Assembly (NCBI GenBank): GCA_038087015.1
Contig: JASBNA010000005.1
Coordinates: 1,550,001-1,614,000, forward strand
DNA: 64,000 nt
Reading direction: 5' to 3'
From: Cerrena zonata
Taxonomy: Eukaryota; Basidiomycota; Agaricomycetes; Polyporales; Cerrenaceae
Part shown: positions 1 to 10,867 of the stretch, piece by piece
Layout: every line of letters begins with the position of its first letter
Numbering within the stretch: the stretch's first letter is position 1
Notes under the pieces: generated by a model
Database searches by the model: none
The model's input: only the letters and a program-made list of their open reading frames with translations
What the model was told of the DNA's origin: nothing
Program-made: the position numbers and the translations under genes

Positions 1-1
1 T

Positions 2-289
2 ACCATCAGACAAGTGGGAGCCGGGGCTGAACACCGGGAGGATGATCAGAACAGTGATCAGGACGATGCGAGGACGCTACGGGAGGAGGAACCACCAGAA
101 CAAGAGAATGATATTCAACTGCACGAAAACGAAACGTCACACAGCCGAAGGCGGAGACGGAAAGGTCGTAACAAAGTTGAAGGAGATAATCCACCACCGC
201 CGGATCAGGTGGATGACAGGCCGTCGTCGATGTGGTGGTGGGGACCTTTGCAGCGTTGGAGATTGCAGGATTCGACTGTGTATTCGTAA
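2..289 (+). CDS. C-terminal exon of an unidentified acidic protein (partial)
   Basis: The frame is open from the left edge of the window to a TAA at 287-289, so this is taken as the last exon of a gene that begins outside. The 95 or so visible residues are very acidic at first (runs of E, D, N and Q), then carry a basic cluster (SRRRRRKGRNK), a short proline stretch and a Trp-rich tail, WWWGPLQRWRLQDSTVYS. The basic cluster could be a nuclear localisation signal or a membrane-proximal charge patch. I do not recognise the family. The Trp-rich ending does not look like random translation, which is the main reason for calling it coding. Confidence 0.45.
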   Translation, partial: TIRQVGAGAEHREDDQNSDQDDARTLREEEPPEQENDIQLHENETSHSRRRRRKGRNKVEGDNPPPPDQVDDRPSSMWWWGPLQRWRLQDSTVYS

Positions 290-1192
290 CGTCACCCTTC
301 CCTCTTGCTTTTTGTGCTTTGACTGGATATTATATTGTATACTAGTTGTATTCCTTGTATCAAGAGCCGAAACGGCATTGTCCTCATCTGTTCCCCGAGT
401 TTACTAAGAATATCATTACGGTCGCCGTATCACCAGAGCTTATCTGTTTTCTCCCATAAAGTCCTCGCAGATCGCTCGATATAACCTGGTATCTTCCTTT
501 TACGTGCGCCCCTAAGCCGATACTCAATTCACTGTGTTATATTTCCTAGACAAACTTTGTTGACAGCGTTATCGCCACCGGCGTAACACTACACCTGCCA
601 CAAGCAACGTACAATCACCCGATCATCATTTTCTCGACAGGTGTCGCCGCTTTTGGACTAGATGGTTACCTGGTCTTCAAATAGGTTCTTCCTAGTTCAT
701 ATGTGCTAGCTTCCACATGTTTGAGCCATGCCAACTTTTCATTATTTTCATACAAAACTTGGAGCCTTGACCGTTTCACTTTTCCTCTAGGTCCAATCGA
801 ACACGCACGACTGCCATTGCCGTTAGAACGGCCGAATACATCAAAAATGAAGACACGTATGACGTCAAGAAGGCAGAGGAAAAAAGCGTTTCCCCGAGTA
901 GAAGGCAATATCAGCGTTCTTCGCGAGCTCGCTGCCCTTATCTTCATCTCGTTATGGGCAAGGTCGCATGCATCTAGGCCCACGCTCTCATTGGGCCTGT
1001 AGGGTTCAATAAAACCCGGCACTTCGATGGCAAGGAAGCGCGTTCTGCTTGCGTTCGACTCCTCTGTTGCCCGTTACCCCATCCTAACCCCTTCTGTTCC
1101 CCTACACTCTACTTCCTCACACTCATTGACCTGTCTGACGTGTAGAACGCTCCGCTGAACCCCAACAACTTGCTTCGAATAACTACAACAGG
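290..1192. other. Intergenic region, no gene recognised
   Basis: About 900 bases between the partial left-edge gene and the cupredoxin-like gene. Open frames exist on both strands around 666-1022 but they overlap each other and match no family I know. A perfect TGACGTCA palindrome (CRE/ATF-type bZIP site) lies at 860-867; its function is not shown. CT-rich stretches at 1060-1130 are in the promoter position for the downstream gene. Confidence 0.5.
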
Positions 1193-2028
1193 ATGCGTTT
1201 CTTCACTACTGTAGTTGTCTCCGTGAGTCTGTTGTTCGATTTAGGCCCTTCTCAACCACATTCTCACAAGAACTCTCGTTTGACTACGTGTCATTTGGCT
1301 TCTCGAATATAGTTGACCGCTGTGTATGGTGCCTCAGCGAAGAATGTTTTCGTTCAAGTTGGTGGTAATACCACTAGCAATGCGACGATGGTATTCCAGC
1401 CTGCCCAAATCATCGCGGCTCCAAACGATATTGTAGTATTCAATTGTGTGTCTATTCCTTCAATTTTTTGGTTCTACGATATGATATTTATACACTATCC
1501 GTAGTCACCCAGGGCAATCACACCGTCACGCAAGCAGCTTTCGGCAGTCCATGTCAACCCATCCATGACACAAATGTGACTGTCAACGGTTTCAACTCAG
1601 GCTTCCGGGATACAGTCAATGGAACTGCCGTCACTATTCTGTCCGTTCCCATCACTCCCGACCTTCAGAACCAAACTATCTGGTTCTTCGACTTTAACAC
1701 GTGTGGACAAGGCGGCGTAGGTGGTATCAATATCGATGATAACTCTACGGCAACTTTAGATGGATTTATCGTAAGTACACGTACAGGGTTCTTGCATATT
1801 AGCTAAAATGTTGACAAACTTTTACATCGACAGCGCAATGCTGTCCGTCTCAACGGTACTGATGCTCAACAACCCAACTCAACCGCCAGCAGCAGCATTT
1901 CCACTGCATCCCACGCGCCTAGCCCGACAACCTCGCCATCGGGCGATAACAACAATGCTGCCGAACATCGTGCCATTCTTGGTACCCTCAGTGTCATTCC
2001 TCTTATTGTCGCTGCCATCGCTCTTTGA
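1193..2028 (+). CDS. GPI-anchored cupredoxin-like extracellular protein
   Basis: Four exons (1193-1222, 1313-1445, 1505-1770, 1834-2028) give a 207-residue protein. The N-terminus MRFFTTVVVS continues into a hydrophobic stretch and reads as a signal peptide. The central part holds the cupredoxin-like pattern common in basidiomycete wall proteins: FQPAQIIAAPNDIVVFNF, then GNHTVTQAAFGSPCQP and a distal Cys in FNTCGQGG. The His and two Cys are candidates for a copper site, but these fungal proteins often lack a full copper ligand set. A Ser/Thr/Pro linker follows, and the C-terminus is a short hydrophobic tail (LIVAAIAL), as expected for a GPI-anchor signal. Role inferred: a cell-surface or wall protein of unknown function. 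Start chosen as the first ATG giving a signal peptide; the second intron restores VVFNFTQGN. Confidence 0.85.
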
Positions 2029-2239
2029 GTACTTTTTTGGAGCCTTATGAATATCGGGTTGCTTGGACATGGACTATCGAACGCGATGTAGTTACTGTCG
2101 TATTATTAGCATTGACATTCATTCATGATACCACAACTACTTTGAATGATTTGCTCAAAAGTCTATTTAAACCATTTTCTCTGTTATCCTTGCTATGTAG
2201 CACATTGACACTGAATAGTAAGAGGAAAACTATCTGTTA

Positions 2240-2320
2240 GGTGCTACCAGGGTTCGAACCTGGGTTTCGGGAATATTGAACGGTCAAAATCCCGAGTGAT
2301 AACCACTACACTATAGCACC
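2240..2320 (-). tRNA. tRNA-Gln (anticodon TTG) with a short intron
   Basis: Read on the minus strand, the acceptor halves GGTGCTA and TAGCACC pair perfectly. The D arm is GTGT-loop-TCAC, the T arm is CCAGG-TTCGAAC-CCTGG, and the anticodon stem is CGGGA/TCCCG. The anticodon TTG is at plus positions 2285-2287 (reverse complement CAA), decoding CAA glutamine codons. Ten extra bases between position 37 and the 3' side of the anticodon loop form a nuclear-type intron at the canonical site. CCA is not encoded, as usual in eukaryotes. An internal B box (GGTTCGAAC) is present. Confidence 0.93.
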
Positions 2321-2841
2321 TCGGTTAACTGGGGACCCTCACAGTCCGACGGAGGATCCCGATTTCGTACGGACGCCAACAAATGCCTTGCATCACTGCA
2401 TGTATAAACTTGAAACATTGAAAGCTTCAATATCTGTCGCGGTAGTCTTTTCCGACATCTGTATCCTGTGGATGTTAGTCTCAAAAATCAAAAATTCTAT
2501 TTGTCCTCGGCTTCCTCTCAGAGCAGGCTAAATCGGTACGTTGCTACCATGGCAGCTCCATATGCTCTCACTGTGGGTTTGTGTTGAATTACGATTCTTT
2601 CAGGGTCATCCGACCTTTTTCTTCGTAATTCTGATTCTTAAGGATCATGCCGTTGGCTTCTCAGTGGACTACACCTATTGGAGGCCAAACAGTACAAGTA
2701 CCATGGAATATAAATATGTAAGCAACTGGCTCTGTAGCACGCTGGATGGTCGTCATTTGACTTTATGTTGAAGCTCAGGTGTGGTGTTCAAAGGTATTTA
2801 AGGTGAGCAGCAGGCTCGGAGCCCGTTGAAACGGCGAAGCT
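2321..2841. other. Intergenic region upstream of the fucosidase gene
   Basis: About 520 bases. A frame of 76 codons at 2541-2771 has no recognisable domain and cannot be joined to the signal peptide of the next gene by a plausible intron. Nothing else is supported here. Confidence 0.4.
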
Positions 2842-5800
2842 ATGCGGAGACTGATCCCATTTATCCTATCAGCAGTACTCTCCCCCGCTCTGTTACAAGT
2901 AGCATATTGTGCAGATGGTACTTCGCCCTCAATCCAGATTCTTGCCATAGATCTGAATGGGGAGTTCAATATCAAAGCGGCCTCTACAGGAGTAGGTGAC
3001 ACGCTTGCCGATTTCGACGGTAGCCAACGTGCATATCCTGTCGAATGGCTCCCGAATGCATCGATCTTCGAATACAACGGAATCGAAGTACAGCAATCCT
3101 ATCGCAGCAATTTCCATATGTTAACCTGGCTGCTCTCTTCTTGATACTATAGTTCAACTTACCACCATTCCATGATCCGAAGGCACATGATTCAATTCGG
3201 AGCGACTCTCAAGTCATCGCGGTACCGAATAATAACACACTTTACCATTCATTTCATGCATTAGCGACGTCTGTATGGCCACCTTCGGGCTCCGCAGATG
3301 CTCGCGCTGGAAACTTAACTTTCGAATTTGATGATGGTAGTATTGCGAACAAACAAATCCTCGTTGGCCCCTGGTGGTCTCGCAACCCATTCGATGGACC
3401 TATACATACGTACGTGAAGCTTCTATTTCGGAATGTGCTTCAATTCAATTATTTGAGGTCTCACTAAACTTCTTAACGTCTAGTCCATTCCACTACGCGA
3501 ATCCCAACCTTGATGGTGGGAAGATGGTTGACTATAACGTGACCAGTATCTCCTATGTCGCCGCCAGAATACCCAATGACCGGCCGTTGAAATCGATTAC
3601 TTTACCTGTTGACTCAAGTTTCATCAATTTCTTTGCCATATCACTCGTTGGTGTAACAGCAAACACCACTGGTCCTGTTCTGAGTGTCCAGAGCGTCCGT
3701 TCTACGACTAAATGGTCGCAGTCTGATGAAGCCGGTTCCAGGATTCAACAGATCGAAGTGACGCTTGCCAACCTCTCGCCTTTATCGGCCCCATCTAATG
3801 CTTCTTGGATTACCTCCCCTCATAATATCACGCTCTCTTCTTCCAACAATGAAATAGAGACGGTCATACCCGGGAACTTCCTGAGACTGCGAAGCAACGA
3901 TCAAGTTGTTGTTCCCGTCGGTATTCGAAGTGCACAGACGCTGTCTGCAGGGACCAAGGTCAAAGTACAAGTTCAAATCAATGGGGACAGCTCCGCGGTC
4001 TTCGAAAACCAACAAACCGAGTTCGAAATTACTGCAGGAATACCAGAATGGCAAAACACAGACGAGAGTCTAAGGACACATGAATCTCCAGACTGGGTGA
4101 GTATCGAAGTCCAGTGTATTTTTGACATGACTTTTAACCTAGCTTCTAACTCGTGCTATCCAGTACGAGGACGCAAAGTTTGGTATATTTGTGGGTAAAC
4201 ATATGCATATCACGATCTTTGGTACTGACGAAATATGCATTCTAAGATACACTGGGTAATTGAAATCTGCATAACATAACGTTCAGTTTGCTTAAAATGA
4301 TTTATTGTTTCTACAGGGCATATACAGTGTACCAGCTTGGGCACCTACCGGTCAGCAGTACGTCGCTTGGTGAGTTTATGACCAGTGATATTCACCAGGA
4401 TTAGCCTGATATGGAAGTATTATAGGTATGACCACGACCTTCACACCCGTGCGTGTCTATATCCGATTGCTCTCTTGCTCTCATTTCAAACTGGTACATA
4501 GCTCCTAACAACGGATCTAAGACCTGGGTGCATCATCTGGAAACATACGGCCCTAACGTTACATACGACGATTTCATCGCCAATTTCACAGCGTCCAAAT
4601 GGAATGCAGATGACTGGACTGACTTTTTCGCCGATGCTGGAGCGAAGTATTTCGTATTTGTGACCAAGCATCACGATGGTTATGCCCTGGTACGTTCCGT
4701 GTGTATAATGGACAATACATCGCTGATGAGCACTTTAGTTTGATACGGGGAACTCTTCCCACCGAAACTCTGTTCTGCTTAGCCCGAAGTCAGATTTTTC
4801 CCCTCTGCGCAAAATCCCTGCTGACCCTTATCGCGATCTAGACGCAACGTCCTCACTGAACTTTGGGACAGCGCCAAGAATAGACACCCCGAGCTTTACA
4901 GAGGTGTGAGTAGAGGTATTTTCCCATACAGTCCTATATCTTCGTTTACACCTTTATGACTTCTAGGCATATTACAGTCTACCGGGTAAGTGTATAGTTG
5001 CTTGAATGTGACACCACCAGGCAATAATATACCAAGAGTGGTACCACCCCGATTTCGCACCTTATGGATTCGACGCCTGGCCAGGCGGAGCTGCCCTGAA
5101 CGCGTTCAACCATTCATGCTGTGATCCTTTCACTGGATATGTTCATGTCGATGACTACCTTGAAGGAAGTATGTTCGTCTTCCTCTTTGCTTTCTACTTG
5201 CTCATAATGCTTGTCTCTTGAATAGTACATAAGCCTCAAATGTCTACGTTGATGTTTGAGTACGATGCTGATATCCTATGGTGTGACATTGGTGGTCCTT
5301 CAGCGTTCCCTCAGATAGGTAAACTTCTAACGACGTCAGTCAACGATATCGACGATTGACTAAAAGCACCTCATAGCTGCCTCTTGGTACAACCACGCAG
5401 CTTCTCAGAATAGACAAGTTGTCATGAACAATCGCTGCGGGGCCAATCAATCGGATTTTGTAACACCAGAATACGCAACATTCCCAGCTGTATTGGTATG
5501 TCCTGCCGTTCTTATATGATTGATGTTCATTCATAGGATCACAAATAGTCACAGAAATGGGAGACTAGTGAAGGTATGGATCCCTTTGCATATGCGTATA
5601 ATACGGACACGTGAGTTGTGCTATTTCATCGCCGTATTTCCGATTGAATATTCACTATATACAGCCCTCTCGATGCGTACAAGAATGCATCCACCGTTCT
5701 TACGCTTCTATCAGAGTAAGTGATATTCTGTGACACATTTATTGCTTACCTATATCTCAGAACCTGGGTAGTATCGTCTCCAAAGGCGGGAACTTCCTTC

Positions 5801-6315
5801 TTGGGTGAGTAACTTCAGCCTATCGACATCGAGAACAACTCATACAAATTGTCATAATGAATAGCGTCGTGAGTAGCTCCCTTGAATACTTATCTAATTG
5901 TCTCATATTTCTATGATAGGGCCCTAAAGAAGATGGTACGATTATATCCGCCATGACCGATCCCCTCCTCCAAGTCGGACAATGGCTAAAGATCGCGGGG
6001 GAGTCGATCTATGGAACCCGTCCCTGGTTTATTCAGCCCGAGGACACCTCAACCGGTTCGACCAACGTCCGGTTTACTACAAAACCGGATGCTTTCTACA
6101 TTATCGCTCTCTCCAGGCCAGAGAACGGCGTACTGCGTACAAGCGCTCCTGTGCCCATTATAGATGGGGATACGGTCCATCTGCTTGGCGGGAGTGGAAT
6201 CGAATTGAGGTGGTTCATCGAAGATGGGATGTTGGGGGTGGAGGTGGATGATAATGAACTGGATAAGCTGCCGGTGCCTATCTGGGCTTTCAAGGTATTA
6301 TATCATTTGGAATGA
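2842..6315 (+). CDS. Secreted alpha-L-fucosidase (GH29), 19 exons
   Basis: Predicted 812 residues, hydrolysing alpha-L-fucosyl linkages on glycans outside the cell. The N-terminus (MRRLIPFILSAVLSPALLQ) is a signal peptide. About 340 residues of unassigned, beta-rich sequence precede the GH29 TIM barrel. Barrel motifs are FGIFIHWGIYSVPAWAP, TKHHDGYALFDT, LYRGAYYSLPEWYHPDF and ILWCDIGGPS; the Asp of the last (about residue 581) is the expected nucleophile. The C-terminal barrel border reads SDIVSKGGNFLLGVGPKEDG, followed by a beta-sandwich-like tail. Exons: 2842-3087, 3153-3409, 3484-4096, 4164-4190, 4247-4255, 4317-4369, 4426-4448, 4502-4689, 4739-4788, 4842-4905, 4967-4985, 5037-5168, 5226-5318, 5377-5495, 5549-5610, 5665-5715, 5772-5804, 5865-5868, 5920-6315. 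The sum is a multiple of three. Exons 5 and 18 are 9 and 4 bases. One donor is weak (GTCAGA at 4789). Confidence 0.88.
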
Positions 6316-6407
6316 GAGCTCTACGAGCGATATGTGAATCATAATGTTACATTGCAAGTATGTAAAGTATTATTGCGAATGATCTTGTGGAACACCGGGA
6401 TGTCTCG

Positions 6408-8667
6408 TTAGTACGCAACGCCCGTCCTTTCTTTGATCTTCCCCTTGATAAGTGTACAGAAGCTTGACCAGCTCTCTGCAGTGGGGACCATATCCGCATC
6501 CATCCGGGGTGAAGCAACGGCTCGTAGGAAACGAAGCTTGGGGAATAAATCCAGTATAAGCTTGCATAATCGTTCCGTTTCGTGAGGAGGTATGGGCGAC
6601 CGGTAGTTTATGGTAAGCCACTCTATGGCACTGTCTGATGTCTGAGTAGTGGCCTTAGTCATACCTTCCGAGGTGATAGTAGGTTCGAGATGAAGCTGGA
6701 AACTCTTGAGACGTGGACAATGGTGTACAACGTGCAAAAATGAATCAAATGTAGCGGAAGGCGTCCTCCTGGACCTTCCAATCGACCTAATAACCAACCT
6801 CTCGATATGCGGCCAGGACATTGACATTTGAAGGAAGTCATTATCATTCAGATCGACCCCGGATGGAGCAGAAACATCGATAGTGGTCAGTACGGGTAAG
6901 GATAAAAGTGGTCGAACAAATGAGAAGTCCAAAGGTGGAGAATCTGGGGGGACATCTGGTACATGCGTACGATTGGGGTGCAACACCACCTTCTGCAGCG
7001 TTTTATGTGGTTCAAGTGCTCTGGCATAATCGGCCATAGTATGCACCATAAAGCTCCTACCATCTCCATAAATTTCGACTGATTCCAGTTGACGATGAGC
7101 GAGGGATTTGATGAACATGGTGCATGCGGGTAAATCGGGAATTTCCATGAACTTGATGATTCGAAGCGAAGGAAAAAAGGGGACAGAAGGGACGGGAGAG
7201 ACAAAGTTAGCAACCATATGCTCTCCGGCCATGTCTAACTGTTCTATGTGGGGTAAGGCGGAAAGGTGTTGTAGCGCTTCTTGGGTAAGATCAACAGAGG
7301 GAAGAACAACACGACGAAGATGATGGAGATCCTGGAGTATTGTTGAAAACACCTCACCCACGACGCTCCATACCCCCATGAAGGCCGAAGGCATTTCAAT
7401 ACTTTCCAACAGCGGGAAATTCACCGGGAATTCTAGAAGTGTTTGCGAGACTTGAGCCGCGTATGGACCTTCCGGAGGGCGATAAAGGGCATACGAGCGG
7501 AACTTTCTTAGATGAGGACCGGCAAGCAGGGGGATTGACGTAAAGGCAATCCCTTCGTTTTGAAAGAAAGGCCAAGACAGTTCCCGCAAGTTCGGAAGGA
7601 AAGGAGACGAAGGCGGGTCGGGGATCTGGCGAAACCTGCAACGAGACATAAGGGCCTGAAGGGCAGATATATTGACGGTTTCCTTGAACACTGGACTAAA
7701 ACTCCTCATGATTCTGACGCGTCGTGCATGTCGTTCCGCTCTCATCCAGTGCTCATCGGCTTCTGGTATACGGCGAAGATACTGTATGAGATTGTGTCAT
7801 TCGGGTCATCGTCACAACGGGACGTCACAAATAAACACTAGAATATAGCGGCAACACAGTCGCACTTTACCGATCCCACCAAGTACTACAGTAATAGAAT
7901 TTATGAATAATAAAATAATAATAAAATTTGAGAATCAGAAACACAGCACAAAAATTTACATCGAACAAACCTGTTGTTCCTTCGCTTCCGTCTTCGACGG
8001 AAGCTCCGTCACTCTGACGCTGCCGCTCCGTCGCGTGGCGGCACTTATGTAGGTAGAAAATAAACTGAAATAAGAAACATAACAAGTATATATGTCCACA
8101 GCAAAAGGGAAATGTAAGTGCAATAATGGACATGCAAGTGCTGAAAAGGGGAGATGAAAGGTCACTGACCAGCACAAGCCGGGGATCCGGAAGGCAGAAA
8201 AGGGAAGAAAGGGACGGGAGCAGGAGGAGAGGCAAGCACTCCATCACGTGACCAAGAAGAGACGGCCAGTCAGAGAGGCGCTGGAAATTCTGGATAAGGC
8301 AAGAAAAGGGTGCGGACCAACTGTTGGTCACGTGAAACGGAAAATGTCCCAGAAGATAACCGATCCTTTGGGATCGGAATACCAATATCTTATATTTCGA
8401 ATATTCTGGCGGTAAGGCCTCTCCGTCTCTGTCTTCCTCTTCAGTATCCTCATCAGGGTGGTTTGTTTCGAAAACAAATTCCTCAGGTAGGCATTTCAGA
8501 AGCGGAGCCAGGTCAGGAAGATGGTACCACAGTGCATCAGCAGCTGGTTCATAGAAGAATCGGCAGGTCAGACAACATTGCGCAAGTGCTTTCCTTCCTT
8601 CATGATCATCATCGCTAAGGGAAAAGATGTTGCGTATTATCTCGGGTATTTGTAGAGATCTGTGCAT
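6408..8667 (-). CDS. F-box / leucine-rich repeat-like protein
   Basis: Two exons on the minus strand, 8667-8383 and 7781-6408, give about 552 residues. The N-terminus (MHRSLQIPEIIRNIFSL ... CRFFYEPAADALWYHL) is the F-box-like opening common in agaricomycete proteins; such proteins are thought to tether substrates to SCF ubiquitin ligases through Skp1. The rest is an irregular series of LRR-like units (for example LPNLRELSWP, FPLLESIEMPS, LSALPHIEQLDM). The family is greatly expanded in mushrooms and substrates are unknown. The intron is unusually long (about 600 bases) because of extra AT-rich sequence; joining KIL to YLRRIPEADEHW keeps frame and uses a GTATTC donor and TACAG acceptor. If the intron is mis-set, the two halves are still clearly one family. 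Confidence 0.75.
7782..8382. other. Oversized intron of the F-box gene with inserted-looking sequence
   Basis: About 600 bases where neighbouring introns have 50-65. It is bounded internally by an exact 8-base direct repeat, ACCGATCC at 7869-7876 and at 8359-8366, which would fit a target-site duplication. Between the repeats lie an AT-rich stretch with ATT/ATA repetition (7895-7930) and a perfect short inverted repeat, TTCCGTC-TTC-GACGGAA, near 7985-8001. No terminal inverted repeats and no coding content were found, so the mobile-element interpretation is only suggestive. Confidence 0.35.
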
Positions 8668-9283
8668 CTAGAGAACGACGATCATGAGGGTAAGAAGTAG
8701 AAGGTGAGAGAAGGTGATGGCGTTATTAGTCAGGCTGTGCAGTGTTCAAAACCTCCAATCGAAATAGCCCTTTAAAGCAACTGTTACTTCATAGCTTCAC
8801 ATAGCGGTATTCTCAGATAAATTCGATTAGTCCGTTCATAGGCTTAGTCCGTTCGCTATCGCGTTGTTTTTTTGTTTTGTATAACGAAACACGGTACGAT
8901 GATCATCACCTCGCATTTTATCCGAAACTCTCAAGACTTTATAATCCTTACATAGACTTCTAAATGACTTCGGGTCTTCACACATGACAGCCATGAGGCA
9001 CTCAGAATCTGTGGAAGAGAATGTTAAGTTTCGATGCAGGTGTTGATTGGACCAGTATGATCAAAATGAATCTAAAATGAATCTTACAAAGGAATGGGAA
9101 TCCTACGTCTTTGCTAATATAGACATTCCTTTGTACTGCATCAATACATGCATCAAACCTTGCTAGTCTTTGAACTTTGAGGCCGCCTAGTAGGTCGTTC
9201 ACTGTGAGGAACCTTAGGACGTTCTATAAAAACGACCAGTCTATACCTCTCATACCCTCACACATATACATAGCTTCCCAATC
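8668..9283. other. Intergenic region between F-box gene and lectin gene
   Basis: About 600 bases with no recognisable gene. From about 9105 the sequence matches, in inverted orientation, the region ending near 35700, so this end is the promoter-side border of the duplicated block. Confidence 0.5.
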
Positions 9284-10867
9284 ATGTCTTTTATCGGGCG
9301 GGGCATATGTACGTACATCTCAATCTCCCCCTACCTGTCTTGACTGTCCTCGCTTAGACCATATTGACCATGCTCATGTTCCTAACGTTCGAATGGCCCT
9401 CGCGGACGAAGGTATGAAGTCTGAATTTGCAGCCTGTAATCGCATCAGAGGCTGACACCTTGACACTAGGCTCAGCTGCTGATGGTAGGTGTTAGACTCA
9501 GTTTTCCTTATGTCTCATATGATAGTTGTCACTCTAATGCTCAATAATATTGGTATGATCAGGAACCCTTGTCATTGTTTGGCATGCTCGTGAGGGCTGC
9601 TATGACCATATGTGGCTTATAGAGCCCGTTGACGGTGGAGTCGACGATGACACTTACACCATTCGCAATCTGAAAACCGGAACCTACATGTGCATATCCG
9701 GGTGTGAGTTGTTATCTTCGTGGGAAAAAAATCTTATCAATGGTCTACGTAGCCTCATCGAAGGACGGTACTGCTGTCATCGGTTACCACAAGACTAACG
9801 ACGATAGCCAGAAGTGGATCATACGCCCAGAGAGATCTGATGGTCGTCGTTGGAAGTAAGCATTATCTGTTAATCCAATCTTTCCTGCTAACAACATCTT
9901 TTGATAGGATACAGTCTAAGGCAACTGGAAGTAAGCTTTTTTACGCCTCAAGCCGCCGGATAATCTTTGGTACATACTCACAGTATCCAATAGCCTTCTT
10001 AGATCTTCTCGATGGGTATGTTTGTTTGTCTTTGATATTATCAAACTCACTGATAGATAACATAGAGGCGGATGTTGGACTGCCGTCCAGGGATGGCGAG
10101 GCGACTGGATAATGACTGAGGGCACACGTTTCGGCCATCAACACTGGCTTTTCAAACCCCTCAGCGAGACTAGCGCGAACATCCATGCCATTTTAAAGAA
10201 AAACCCGGTCGTTCGTATGAACTTTGAAAATTACCACCCGGATGGGCTGTAAGTGAATTAAAAATATTCTATATTTCCCTTTCTGCTTTGATATGACATC
10301 CGTGAATGTGTAGATACCTGATACCGACAGAGGAAGAACTTTCGTCCATCTGGAAGCGTACCGAACTGAATAATATACCACATAGGAATGGGATTTTCGA
10401 CTGCGATGACTATGTCATGGGTGAGTTCGATCCTTTGCTTTTCTGAAATTTTGACTGGACCACGTTTATTGTTAGCCTTCAAGACAGAAGTTGCCAAGTG
10501 GGGTAATACCACTTTCCAGGCCCTCGTAAGTCTCACTGGTTTGATTTATATATTCTCTACAAAATTAATCCTGTCCAGGGATTTTCCGTCTTATGTGGTA
10601 TCATGTTCGGCAAGAGAAACGAGATAATGCACGCGTACAACTGGATACTCGTTCGTAGAGACCCAGAGCGCATCGTATTCTTCGAGTGAGTTCTTATAAA
10701 TGGCTGTCGAGATCTTACTTTTGAAAACATCAATTACTTTAGACCTCAGAATGGTGCATTCGCAGTGAGTCGTTATGATACCTTAAATCCAGATTGAAAG
10801 CCGCATTCACTGACAACTCTGACAGAAGGACGCCTGGGCCTATACAGCGAATTTTGGACTTTTTTGA
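9284..10867 (+). CDS. Chimerolectin: beta-trefoil lectin fused to cysteine-protease-like domain (Marasmius agglutinin type)
   Basis: Thirteen exons give a protein of 297 residues, close to the length known for the Marasmius oreades agglutinin (MOA) family. Residues 1 to about 155 are a ricin-B-like beta-trefoil with three repeats, recognisable by DGT-x-GW/Y-type and Q-x-W-type elements (ADGTLVIVW, KDGTAVIGYHK, SQKWII, HQHWLF). The C-terminal part matches the agglutinin C-terminal domain, a papain-like fold known in MOA as a calcium-dependent cysteine protease. The three family catalytic residues appear retained: Cys219 in FDCDDY, His259 in MHAYNW and Glu277 in FFEPQNG. There is no signal peptide, as usual for cytosolic fruiting-body lectins, thought to act against fungal feeders. 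Exon borders: 9284-9308, 9358-9411, 9470-9484, 9563-9703, 9753-9855, 9908-9930, 9994-10015, 10066-10248, 10314-10420, 10476-10525, 10579-10685, 10743-10764, 10826-10867. Confidence 0.85.

Noticed and set aside
666..1022. Minus-strand frame of 118 codons with a competing plus-strand frame
   Set aside because: No recognisable domain, and both strands are open over the same bases; no promoter or intron evidence.
7869..8366. hAT-type transposon inserted in the F-box intron
   Set aside because: The 8-base direct repeats fit, but no terminal inverted repeats and no transposase remnant are present, so it is kept only as a suggestive observation.
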